DNA from: Trichaptum fuscoviolaceum
Lineage: Eukaryota; Basidiomycota; Agaricomycetes; Hymenochaetales; Trichaptaceae
Length of the DNA stretch: 64,000 bases
Assembly: GCA_910574455.1 (NCBI GenBank)
Contig: CAJSYZ010000004.1
Location: 4,970,599-5,034,598 of the forward strand
Direction of reading: 5' to 3'
The translations under genes were made by a program, and so were the position numbers. This document shows positions 50,916 to 60,454 of the stretch, piece after piece; position 1 is the stretch's first letter, and each line of letters opens with the position of its first letter. Below the pieces are notes generated by a model, which saw nothing but the letters and a program-made list of their open reading frames with translations, made no database searches and was not told where the DNA came from.

Positions 50916-51218
50916 TGTTAGATATATTCAATTTATTTCATTTATCAGCTCACACTTAGTAAGCACGGCTGCGTGCGCGGCATGGACAAGCCACGCGCGC
51001 ATCCGCGCATATATACAGTAGAATTGTAGTGTTAGGTCTCAGTGTGCGCTTCCGCACTATAGACCAGTAGGATACTTGTATTTTGTACTCAGTTTCAAAC
51101 CCAGCTCATCCGCGCTGGTCTTTTATTCTCTGTTTCTCGGGTCGTTGCTCCCTCAGTTCTTTTCCCCCGAACTGAGGTGAGCAACTAACTATTCTGTTCA
51201 CTCGTATGATAGCTAACA
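50916..51218 (+). repeat. Probable 5' LTR of the Copia element
   Basis: Begins TGTTAG and ends CTAACA, the inverted termini expected of an LTR (303 bp). A stem-loop CTCAGTTC...GAACTGAG lies at 51152-51176 and recurs outside at ~51265-51287. Because a candidate primer site lies only at 51301, the LTR could extend further right. The partner LTR is outside the window, so borders are tentative. Confidence 0.5.
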
Positions 51219-51300
51219 TGTATATTAGCAATTATCTTATTAGGTACAGTCAATAGTTAATAAGAGTTCTTTTCCCCCGAACTGAGCGATTATCTTATTA

Positions 51301-51311
51301 GGTTATGAGCC
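51301..51311 (+). other. Candidate Copia primer-binding site (half-tRNA iMet type)
   Basis: GGTTATGAGCC is the complement of the anticodon-stem region of initiator Met tRNA, the type of internal primer site used by Drosophila copia. It lies 61 nt before the polyprotein ATG. Confidence 0.4.
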
Positions 51312-51361
51312 TTGGTGCTCCCTGATTTAGTGCCGCTAGTCGAAAGAACTCCCGAGAGTGT

Positions 51362-54009
51362 ATGGCTCCTACTCTCCGGAATAGAAACCTAGAAGCAGAC
51401 AACCCAGTAAACCCAGTAAACCCAGCAGATACAGCAACAACAACAGCAGCATTGCCAGGAGACTCATTGTCCCCCCCAGTAGACCCAGAAGATACTTTGA
51501 GCTCATCCGGAGAACAGACGGACACAGTCAGACCAACAACAGCAACAGCAACAGCTATCCAATCTTCCAGTAGACCATTGACAATGTCGGGAACCGCAAC
51601 AGCAGCAACAGCAATTCCTCCTGGACAGTCGACGTCTTCCGAGACATCGGGAACCATTTCCCCTCCGAGGTCGACGCTTAACACTGGCGTCAACGCGTTC
51701 CTTTCTTCGTCTAACGATAATCAATGGAAGATGACTGAAACAGAGAAGCTGTCAGAGGGGAGTGGTCGTTATTTTGGGTGGAAGGCACTTACGAGCATGT
51801 ACTTATCCTCCACCACCCTCATTTCCTTGGTCAACGGCACCGAACCTTGCCCAGACCCTACGACTTCCCTTCCTGAAGAAATCATAGCGTGGACTCACCG
51901 AGATAATCGCGCTAAGGCGCAATTAGGGTCTTACATCAGCATGGGTCTTCTGAGCCAGCTTGATGCAACGACAGCGGCCTCGATGTGGTCCTCAATCACA
52001 AGCCGTTTCGAGCATACTGGGGCTGGTGCGATCCTCGTTGCGCGAGATAAAATTCACGCAAAATTCATCGGACCATCCGAGACCATGGACGACCACATTG
52101 GTGAACTTCGACAACGTCGTACAGCACTCTACAGTGCAGGGGGAACCCTCCTGGAGGAAGAGTGGAAAGCGATCATTGTTAAATCACTCAGGCATAAATG
52201 GGAGAAATACCGACCTATGCTCTTGGTTGTCGGTGACTCTGAGAAGATTATTAGCTTCCTTACTCTAGAGGCCTCGAATCTTGAATCATCGTCAACATCG
52301 ACCTCGTCGGAAACCGCTCTCTCTGTTAATGCGAAAGGTCAAAAACGTCGTTATAATGGATCTGGGTGTACTCACTGCGGTCGCAAGGGCCACGGGTCGG
52401 ATAATTGCTTCGCACCTGGAGGGAAAATGGAGAAATACGCCCCTGCTTGGTACAAGCCACCCGAAAACATGAAAAGGAGTGGTCAGGAAGCCAACGCGGC
52501 CACGACAACGACTCCGTCCACCTCATCTAACCAGGAAACCGCGCGCATGACCTACCGTGTGAACGCAGATCACAATCACCCCGGACCTATTTTAGACTCA
52601 GGGTTGACATCACATATGATCAACGATAAAGCTTATCTTGATTCGTACATCGAATTCGCCGAACCTTTGGTCATTGGGTCCGCTAAATCCGGTTCCTCTA
52701 TGCGTAGCCTTGGCAGTGGTATCTTGACCCTCAAATTCATTCGTGATGGTTATTTACACAAGTTAACCCTGTCTGATGTCTTGTATGTGCCAGAACTGGA
52801 CACCGACTTGATTTCAGTCTCCAAGCTCGAAGACGACGGCGTCCATTTAGAGTTTAAGAACTCCCGGTGCTATTTCTCTAAGGAAAACCAGGTGTTTGGC
52901 TACGCGGAACGTGGCGGTGCCCTTTACCATTTACGGTCCGTCTATGCTAAACCTCAGAGCGCTCATTTAGCGTCTGCGCAACAAGATCTCTCGAAAGACT
53001 TGGATATGTGGCATCAACGCTTCGGCCATATGTCTGAAGGTCGTATTACCTCCATGGTGTCCCACGGCGCGGTTTCCGGCATCAATCTCGTTGGCCCGAA
53101 GCCGCTAGGTCGATGTGAAGCCTGTATTCTCGCTAAACAGGTGGCAAGTCATTCCCCGGCCCGCAATAAACGTGCTTCTAACCCATTTGATGTTGTCCAT
53201 TCTGACATCATCTTCTTCGGCGAGACCTCGATTGGTGGTGCCAAATACGGGCTTACCTTTATTGACGAAGCCTCCGGATATACGTGGGTGTATGCAATTA
53301 ATGATAAAACCAGTGACACGGTATTACATCATTTTCGTGCCTTGGACATATTAGTCGAGACTCAATTTGCCACACGCATCAAGGCGTTACATACAGATAA
53401 CGGAGGCGAATATGTTAACCTTGCAATGACGGAGTATCTCGTGTCCAGGGGCATCGAACACCACACTATCGCTCCCCACCGTCATGAAATGAACGGCATT
53501 GCCGAACGGTGCAACCGTACTGCAGCCAACGCCGTTCGCGCGATGCTTATCGCGGCTCACCTCTCACATGGTTACTGGGCCGAGGCATATTACGCGTGGG
53601 CATATGTCCATAATCGGTCCACTCTTTCATTTCTGGCCGAGGGTACTACCCCATATGAAATTCTTTACGGTCTTAAGCCCGATGTCGGACATCTCCGAGT
53701 TTTTGGTTCCGTTGCTTACGCTCGGGTACCGCCAGACTCACGTCGTAAACTTGAGCCTAAATCCGAAAAGGGTATCCTCGTCGGGTATTATGACGATGCC
53801 GCCTATAGAGTCATGCGGCCGGATCACTCTATTATCAAATCGAAGGACGTTATTTTTGCAGAGGGCTTGGGCAGTCGCACACTTACCCTGTCAGGGTCTG
53901 ATCTTGATTCCCGCCCCGCAGGCCCTGATCTAGATATGGGACATGTTAATCCCTCCGATCCTCCCACGGATTTCCCGCCAGTGATAACCCCATCATCAGC
54001 GTCTAATGA
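51362..54009 (+). CDS. Copia Gag-protease-integrase polyprotein, interrupted
   Basis: Frame open from the ATG at 51362; it reads on into the Gypsy LTR and stops at 54157, so the last ~50 codons are not Copia. Order: Thr/Ala-rich start, Copia Gag (~residues 115-310), zinc knuckle CTHCGRKGHGSDNC (CX2CX4HX4C), protease LDSGLTSHM, GAG-pre-integrase zinc domain (MWHQRFGHMSEGRI ... CEACILAKQ), integrase core with catalytic residues in HSDIIFFG, LHTDNGGEY and GIAERCNR, and the post-core WAEAYYAWAYVHNRS region. The break falls in the integrase-RT linker. Confidence 0.9.
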
Positions 54010-54477
54010 CTGTTACGTTTTCTTACTATGTCAGCGGCCCCCATTACTCCGAACCCTTCGCCCTATTTGTTTCTATTCTTGTTCTGCTCAGTCATCCTCC
54101 GATGTAACCCTCAACCCTCAGCCAATCCCGATGTTACACATGTACCCTTTGCCCTAACCCTTTGCCCATCGCTCTCACACTATTATTAGTAGCCTATCGT
54201 CTACTCTCTTATTGTTCTCTTCTTACTCATCTTCCGATGTACCCTTGCTCCGCAGCTACAGTATATAAACCCCTGTACTTAGCATGATCGAACTCTAAGT
54301 TCGATCTCCTTTGTCAAACCCCCCGTCTCTAGTCTCTGCTATACATCTGTTTCTCTCCACTCTACATCGTAGGCCTTTGTCCATACAACACTTAGTGTCG
54401 AGCCCTAGCTCCGCTATCACTGAGCAACTTAACGTTGCGTTCCCCAACTATACGAGACCGTAAGTTGAGACGTAACA
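54010..54477 (+). repeat. 5' LTR of the Gypsy element
   Basis: 468 bp, starting TGTTACG and ending CGTAACA (7-bp perfect inverted termini). TATATAAA at 54262-54269 fits a promoter with transcription start near 54295. The 5 bp just left, ATGAC, is the expected left target duplication. The inverted sequence GATCGAACT...AGTTCGATC lies at the presumed RNA start. Confidence 0.85.
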
Positions 54478-54480
54478 ATT

Positions 54481-54492
54481 AGATCGAACTTA
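54481..54492 (+). other. Self-complementary primer-binding site (Tf1-type self-priming)
   Basis: AGATCGAACTTA lies 3 nt after the LTR and is the exact reverse complement of TAAGTTCGATCT at 54296-54307, the expected 5' end of the transcript (27-38 nt after the TATA box). In Tf1-like elements the RNA's own 5' end primes reverse transcription in this way. The palindrome in the LTR makes part of the match non-independent. Confidence 0.65.
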
Positions 54493-54887
54493 TCTACCGT
54501 CGAAGACATCCGTCTTTACGACTAAGGTGTTGAGCCATAGCTCCACTTACTACTAACCAGTTGTAAACCCATCTAGTCCAGAAGAACATCCGCTCGAGGT
54601 AATCCCTTCAGTGTAGCAAGGTGCTCATCGATTGCAAGAGGGAGGCCAAGGAAAACTTCGAGAGTCGCGATCCGAAGATTAAGAAAACCGCTCCAGCTCA
54701 TTGGTTGATTAAAACCCGGACAGTAGCGTTACAAAGGAACCAACTTCTGTCATACCAAACGTGACCGTAGCTGTGCACACAGGAAGAGGACTCAGTACCT
54801 GCAAAGAAGGCATAAAGCTGCTAGCCTAGTCTTTGGGACGCCTATTGGACAACGAGCATAACTTGCAGACGTGCCGCTTGGTAATAG

Positions 54888-54933
54888 CGAAGGGAGACCG
54901 ATCCAGAAATCGAAGGGAGACCGATCCAGAAAT
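54888..54933. repeat. 23-bp tandem direct repeat in the Gypsy leader
   Basis: Two adjacent identical 23-nt units beginning CGAAGGGAGACCG, followed by a partial third start. Confidence 0.8.
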
Positions 54934-55112
54934 CGAAGAACAATTCATCTGTTAACATTGAACAAAGCATCACAAACACTGCCCCACCGTCGATCATCTC
55001 ATAACGTTATCGCTTGACGACCCTCAAGACTAAACAAAGGTCAAACAGAAAACCACTTCACTTTACGTCATAACATCTATCCATCACGGCACCCTCTATC
55101 CCACAAAACGCT

Positions 55113-55993
55113 TTGCTCCTTACCCACACCAACACCAACCAACTCGACAACGCAGGAAGACACATATACCAAGTCCAATACTCCGTAGCCAACTGTTATC
55201 AATTCGACACATACAGTTTCACCAAGTATTGTGACGATACAGTTTGGTCCATCACAAGAACTGCCAGTCTAAACGTCCAACCCGACTCTATCTTCTTCAT
55301 CTACCACACCAACCCTAACGCATTCTTCTATCTAGAAGAGTTTCTCCCTGATCGAATCCGACTAGTCCATATCTGTGGAGACGATTGCCGACTTTTACGC
55401 ATACACTACACACTACCACAATCGTGGCGGACACCCTATCACTTCCAGCCCTTGACGATCCCATCTACTCAACCAGAGACCTCATCCGAAACCGATTCCT
55501 CGCCTTTGCCGAAGAGTTCGACGACATCCTAAACCAAATCAGAACTATACTCGACGACCGGTATTACAATTACACCCAAACAGTTGGATACCTGCAGTAC
55601 TCACGCGACAACCACCAACCTTGGATCTTCAAATACGGACTCCTCTGGAACCATACCCGATTATTCATCCCTCAAGAAACTCACCTACGCCGATTCTTTA
55701 TAAACTACGTCCACTTTGACAACCACGGAGAACAACTTCATCGCACTGAAGCTGAAACTGCTCGCTTTGTAAACCGACACTTCTGTTGGAATAGTATCAG
55801 CGAAGACGTCAACCACTACATCTATCAGTGTAGTTGTCAACACCACCAACCCACTCCGCAAAACATAGTTCATAACTATCTTGCACCACCGATTGACCCC
55901 CCGGAAGATTCACCCCACATTGCTAGTGTCACGGACTACACCCTTACAAACTACGATTCAGACAGTTACGGATATCAATCCGGAACCGATTAA
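55113..55993 (+). CDS. Leader frames of the Gypsy element with integrase zinc-domain-like segment
   Basis: Two overlapping frames, 55113-55532 and 55385-55993, in a region without frame continuity to gag. The second (202 aa) contains WIFKYGLLWNHTRLFIP, then a His-His...Cys-Cys layout (YVHFDNHG, RHFCWNSISEDVNHYIY, QCSC). This looks like the connection plus H2C2 zinc finger of a retroelement integrase, though the Cys pair is C-x-C rather than C-x2-C. No RT or DDE core is nearby. It may be a fragment of another element or a divergent accessory protein. The first frame has no recognised domain. Confidence 0.45.
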
Positions 55994-56290
55994 TCACCAC
56001 GGCGAACAAAGGCAAACAGACGGCTCGAAACACAGCCTCATCTACTACAACAGGCAAAACTAACAAAGAAACCACTGCGAAAACCACTGAAGAACCAATA
56101 CCTACACAGACTACTGTTCCTCAGTATCCAGACGCTCCACCACCACACAATCGACTCTTCTTTGACACCGAAAAGAACTTCTTCTACTATAGAATTGGTA
56201 ACAAAACTTATCGATCGTGGTCATACAATCAACTACTACAACGGTGGACCCCAATCGAAGCCAACTCTGCTGAAGAAGCTCGACAAAACT

Positions 56291-57233
56291 CGGCTGTACG
56301 AAAAGGCCGCCTACAAGTGCCGCCGCTGCCACATGCAGTAGGCGGCACTTTCTATACAGGACCGCATGCAGTACTAGTAGGCGTAGGCGGTCATTGTACA
56401 AAGTGCCGCCTACGGTCTCGTAAGTGACCGGGGGCAAGAGCCCCGATAATATCTCAGATCTATCGAAGACCAAATAAATGTCACGAGATTATGGTCAGGG
56501 TCACTCTTTAGTAAATATATTCTCATACAATTTGCTTAAGTCAATATTGGGTGTATTAAGTTAGTTGAAAGTATGATATTAAGTGTTGTTAAGTTAAAAT
56601 CAGGACAAATATACTGTGTGACTTGGTGTCCGAGAACAGCCTGAGGGGACAAGCGGACAACTTGAAGGATTACCGAAAACCGGGTAACGGGCATTGACAA
56701 GTTTTACGAAGACATGTGCCATTTTGGTCTCTATTTCTCGTAGTTAATTATCATTTATTTTATATCTTATTAGTACATTACAATAGACAGTACTGTGATT
56801 GTTTTATATCTAAACCACTTCTGCTATGCAAGTAATCATATTGTCGTATGCAAGATCTACAATTTGATGAGTGGCTGTGGGAAACTGAATGCATGGCTGT
56901 GTTTGTACCTGAGTCTAGTACGCTTTGGGAAGGTTCGGGACCCCGTTGCAACTCTGCATGCGGCTTGACTGCAGTTTTGACAGGTAGGCGGCACTGCATG
57001 CGGTAGTTTGACAGGTAGGCGGCACTGCATGCGGTAGTTTTGACAGGTAGGCGGCACTGCATGCGGCAGTTTTGACAGCTGTGGCACATGCAATGACTTC
57101 ATTAATTTCTACAGTATTTTATCTTATTTATCATTGGTTCCGTGTCTGCAGTCTTGCATGCGGCAGCGGCGATACTTGTAGGCGGCTGCATGCGGCAGCG
57201 GCGGCACTTGTAGGCGGCCTTTTCGTCAGGCCG
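56291..57233. mobile_element. Mutator-like MITE with 9-bp target-site duplication, inserted in the Gypsy leader
   Basis: 943 bp non-coding. The 41-nt arm 56298-56338 and the complement of 57186-57226 match at 40 positions; adding the outer seven bases gives ends starting CGGC. It is flanked by the 9-bp direct repeat GACAAAACT at 56282-56290 and 57234-57242. Removing the element plus one repeat joins the leader frame in register across the site. A 9-bp duplication with long terminal repeats is typical of Mutator-like elements. The interior is GC-rich near the ends and AT-rich in the middle, with arrays of GTAGGCGGCA and TGCATGCGGC. Confidence 0.85.
56978..57075. repeat. Tandem repeat (30-32 bp units) inside the MITE
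   Basis: Three near-identical units starting TTGACAGGTAGGCGGCAC at 56978, 57008 and 57040, with a degenerate fourth start at 57072. The unit carries the same GTAGGCGGCA and GCATGCGG words as the terminal repeats. Confidence 0.8.
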
Positions 57234-57242
57234 GACAAAACT

Positions 57243-57954
57243 TCATCACTCATACCCCCAACTGGGAAGACCTTGCTCGTCGAAGTCTAGCAGGAGAGTT
57301 CAAACACATTCAACCCCCACTACCACCGTTCCCAACCACTCTTATCTTCAACGAAGAAACACAATACTTCCATCTTCCCGACGCCAACGGAGAACCTACC
57401 GAAACCCCTTGGATCTACAACCCAACTGCTGATTCTTGGGTAGTAGCTCATACACTCGGCCCAGAACTACGAGAAATATACGAAGGTCACACTCCAAATT
57501 GGAAAGAGCTTAGAGAAGAATACTACCGCCGACACCCCGACCTACTACCACAACCACCACAAGAACCCCAACCAACTTCCACTTCCGACCCTCAACCCAG
57601 CAACTCCCATCGATCTCGTTCAAACTCACCCACTCACGGATCTCTTGATCAAACCCTCTTCAGACGATCCTCCAACGATCCTCTCAATCAGGCAGCTCCA
57701 TTGCTCCAGAAACTCCTACTCCCTCACGTCAAGCATCCATACTTCCACCTATCCCACCGAAACCATATCTCTCTTACACCCGCCCTCACATCAAACCTCT
57801 ATCTATTAGTACTATGGCTACCCAAACTGTCATGGAAAATACCCGCTCAATGTTCCGACCCCCACTTGGAGAAGAAAGTATCTGTTACGACCTAGAGTGG
57901 TTCCTTCGCTTTCGAGACCCTGAATCGGACACAGACGACGATCGGACGCAATGA
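57243..57954 (+). other. Open but frameshifted leader coding region of the Gypsy element
   Basis: The frame from 57243 (ITHTPNWEDLARRSLAGE...) is the continuation of the frame left of the MITE. It runs through Pro/Gln-rich sequence to about 57650. There the protein-like frame changes; the new one, with PETPTPSRQASILPPIPP and SICYDLEWFLRFRD, ends at a TGA at 57954. No domain is recognised. It could be a decayed extra Gag-like protein or N-terminal extension. Confidence 0.4.
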
Positions 57955-58742
57955 GCGGTGGTTCTCACTCTGAGAAGCACTTTACAAGTCAATTAAGCTA
58001 TTCTACACATCAGAGCTAAAGATAAACACATCACCTGAGAAGCACTTTACAAGAGGCCAAAAGTGGAGTGCTTCGCAGGGGGATCCGCGGTTTTGATGAA
58101 CAAAGGCAAAAACTATACAGTACCAAGCCACTGGACCCTGATCCGACTAGGTCCGACCTGTACCGCTGACGTAAGTCGGAGTCCGGGGTCCCGCTCTAGT
58201 CGGGGTCCCGCATCGGTAGAGCGGAGGTTCGAGTCGGAGTGGCGGAAGAAAGAAAGAAAAGAGAATTGCTTGCAGGGCGCTTGTCCTAGCGGCCTGCAAA
58301 CATACAGGCAAGTAATCTACGCAAAAAGGAAGAGAATCGGAGTCAAAGAAAGTCCGGTTTCGGACCGGACATGTCGGGGATCCGACTCGGAGTATGATCG
58401 TAAAAGAAAATAAAGGAAAAATAAAAGAAATAAAATAACCTGAGGCGGATTCCTGACAGTATCAGTACCTTTTTCCACTTAAGACATCTCCAAGGTCGAG
58501 GCAGAGGAGGTAGAGGAGGCAGAGGAGGCCGACAAAATCCTGCATGGAGAGGATGGGGATTTGGTGAACCACCCGCAGGAGATGAAGGAGGAGGAGGAGG
58601 AGAAGGACCACCCGGAGGAAACAACAACGGAGGAGGAGGAGACGATGAAGGAGGAGGAGGAGGAGGCGGAGGAGCTGGAGGTGGAGGAGCAGCAGACAAT
58701 AACAATCAAGGAGATGGACCCGCACACGATCGGCCCATAACC
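57955..58742 (+). other. Region between leader frames and gag; Gly-rich frame precedes gag
   Basis: TGAGAAGCACTTTACAAG occurs twice (57972-57989 and 58037-58054). From 58434 the gag frame is open without an ATG and encodes RGRGG repeats and long poly-Gly, leading straight into the gag Met at 58743. It may be translated from a non-AUG start or via splicing, or be a truncated N-terminus. Confidence 0.45.
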
Positions 58743-59774
58743 ATGGCTAAAATCCAACCTTTCGACGGAACCCAAGAAGATGCTGATCGCTTTTTACTCC
58801 AAGTCCAAATCCATCTACGAGCCAACCGACACATCTATGACACAGATGAGCTATGCATCGAATTTGTGCTTGCCCATTGCAGCCTTCGCGGATCCCGACC
58901 CTTCGCAATGCAATATATGGCCAGCGGACGTTTTGAAACCGACACATTTGAAGAATTCCTTGCAGAATTCCATCGCACTTTCATCACATCCGAACTCACA
59001 ATCAAGGCTACCATGGAACTCGCCAAGCTCAAACAGCGAGGATCTATTGAAGACTACATTCTCAAATTCAAAACACTCATCATGCAGGCTCGTATCACAG
59101 AATACCTCTCCCAACGCAATGCATTCTGGATGGGACTCAATGACAACCTTCGAATGAAACTACTTGCATGTAGTCCACAGCCTACCAACATGGAAGATTG
59201 GTTTTCGCTTGCCACTCGACTGGACACCAATTACAAGATAGCTCGTTCAATGGAATCCCAACCCCACCAATCCTATTCCGGAGAAAACCGCTTCAAACGA
59301 CGACCTATGCGACAATACAATCGTCAGATTCGAGCCATCTCAAACGACGCAAATGACACAAATGAAACATTGCCTTCCAATGACAACAATGATATAGAAG
59401 AATTGGTCGACCTAGCCATCTACAGCTTCTTTATATCACGACTTTCGACTGAAGAATTCCAACGTCATATGAAGGAAAACCTTTGCTTCAATTGTCATCA
59501 ACCCGGACATCGCACTGCAAAGTGTCCCAAACCTCATCCCAAACGTACCTCAAAGACTCGATGGCCCAACTCACGAACACCAAGGTCCAAAAATATGCGC
59601 CAATTGACTTCAGCTGATGATCAAAATGAATACTCGGAACCCGAGAACGAAGACCAAGATCAAGGCGAACTCTCAGCCGAAGATCGCGCCGCACAGATTC
59701 AACAACTCCTTATTGGCCTTGATGATGACGCAGTCAACCAGGTCTTCGATCGAGTTGAAGAAGGAAATTTTTGA
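58743..59774 (+). CDS. Gypsy Gag protein
   Basis: 343 aa nucleocapsid/capsid precursor. A retrotransposon Gag fold lies at ~1-160 (IQPFDGTQEDADRFLLQV, FEEFLAEFHRTF, SIEDYILKFKTL). A basic region and the zinc knuckle CFNCHQPGHRTAKC (CX2CX4HX4C) follow near residue 250. The end is acidic. Its last codons GGA-AAT-TTT-TGA contain a candidate slippery site leading into protease. The frame is open upstream as a Gly-rich extension, so the Met at 58743 may not be the true start. Confidence 0.88.
   Translation: MAKIQPFDGTQEDADRFLLQVQIHLRANRHIYDTDELCIEFVLAHCSLRGSRPFAMQYMASGRFETDTFEEFLAEFHRTFITSELTIKATMELAKLKQRGSIEDYILKFKTLIMQARITEYLSQRNAFWMGLNDNLRMKLLACSPQPTNMEDWFSLATRLDTNYKIARSMESQPHQSYSGENRFKRRPMRQYNRQIRAISNDANDTNETLPSNDNNDIEELVDLAIYSFFISRLSTEEFQRHMKENLCFNCHQPGHRTAKCPKPHPKRTSKTRWPNSRTPRSKNMRQLTSADDQNEYSEPENEDQDQGELSAEDRAAQIQQLLIGLDDDAVNQVFDRVEEGNF
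59765..59771 (+). promoter_or_regulatory. Candidate -1 ribosomal frameshift heptamer at the gag end
   Basis: A AAT TTT in the gag frame, immediately before the TGA, fits the X XXY YYZ rule. Slipping back one base leads directly into the protease frame. No downstream pseudoknot was evaluated. Confidence 0.5.
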
Positions 59775-60454
59775 ACAACGAAGAGCTCCCGCAGCCCTCT
59801 CTCTCGTTGAACATCAGGCTGCTCATCAATTCAATTAACGACAATCATGCCTTACGAATCCCAATCACGTTCCTATATAACCAGAAAACCCACAAAGCCA
59901 CCGCCTTACTCGACACCGGAGCAGAAGGTCTATTCATTGACAAAACACTTGTAGAAAATCTTCAGATCAAAACTATCAAGCTGCGACAATCACTTCGACC
60001 ACGCAATGTTGACGGAACATTCAACAATGCCGGACACATCACATCTTATGCTCCCCTTCGTGTCAAACTCGGAAATGCCCACTATGCTATGCGATTCTAT
60101 GTTACCACCCTTGGAAAAGAGAACTTCATTTTCGGACTACCATGGTTCAAGAAATACCAACCCAAAATCGACTGGGAAACTGGATCAATACAGCTCAATC
60201 GCGTTAATATCTCAACACAACTTGCGCAACAAGCTCGAAAAGGACTCCAACCCGCTAAACCACTTACTGCCTTGGTACCCCATCAATACCACCAATTCCT
60301 ATCCCTTTTTGACGAAGAAAAAGCACATCGCTTTCCTCCAAGTCGCCCATATGACCATGCAATTGATCTCAAACCCGACTTTATTCCTAAACGACATTCA
60401 CCTTATCCACTCTCACTTCCACAACAAGCTGCTCCTCGATGCCTTCATCGATGA
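59771..60454 (+). CDS. Gypsy aspartic protease frame (-1 relative to gag)
   Basis: Contains the retropep sin active site LLDTGAEGLFID, followed by the flap-side strands and NFIFGLPWFKKYQPKIDW, as in chromovirus proteases. The N-terminal RT lead-in RPYDHAIDLKPDFIPK and YPLSLPQQ follows, then the frame ends at 60454. RT continues in the +1 frame, so the copy has a shift near 60433-60436. No own ATG; expression must come from gag by frameshift. Confidence 0.8.
   Translation: MNNEELPQPSLSLNIRLLINSINDNHALRIPITFLYNQKTHKATALLDTGAEGLFIDKTLVENLQIKTIKLRQSLRPRNVDGTFNNAGHITSYAPLRVKLGNAHYAMRFYVTTLGKENFIFGLPWFKKYQPKIDWETGSIQLNRVNISTQLAQQARKGLQPAKPLTALVPHQYHQFLSLFDEEKAHRFPPSRPYDHAIDLKPDFIPKRHSPYPLSLPQQAAPRCLHR

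Larger units (their letters stand above)
50916..54009 (+). mobile_element. Ty1/Copia LTR retrotransposon, split by a Gypsy insertion
   Basis: 5' LTR, leader and an open gag-protease-integrase frame, cut at 54009 by a Gypsy LTR. RT, RNase H and the 3' LTR are absent here and should lie to the right of the Gypsy element, beyond the window. The frame is uninterrupted up to the cut, so the Copia copy was young when hit. Confidence 0.85.

Noticed and set aside
54898..54933. Possible CRISPR-like or satellite array
   Set aside because: Only two 23-bp units with no spacers; a simple tandem duplication in a retroelement leader.
58170..58240. tRNA-like words (TCGGTAGAGCGG and GGTTCGAGTC) in the Gypsy leader
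   Set aside because: The surrounding bases do not fold into a cloverleaf, spacing of A and B boxes is wrong, and the region is low-complexity CGGAGTC repeats.
58343..58775. Minus-strand poly-Pro and poly-Ser frames
   Set aside because: Antisense of the Gly-rich extension of gag.
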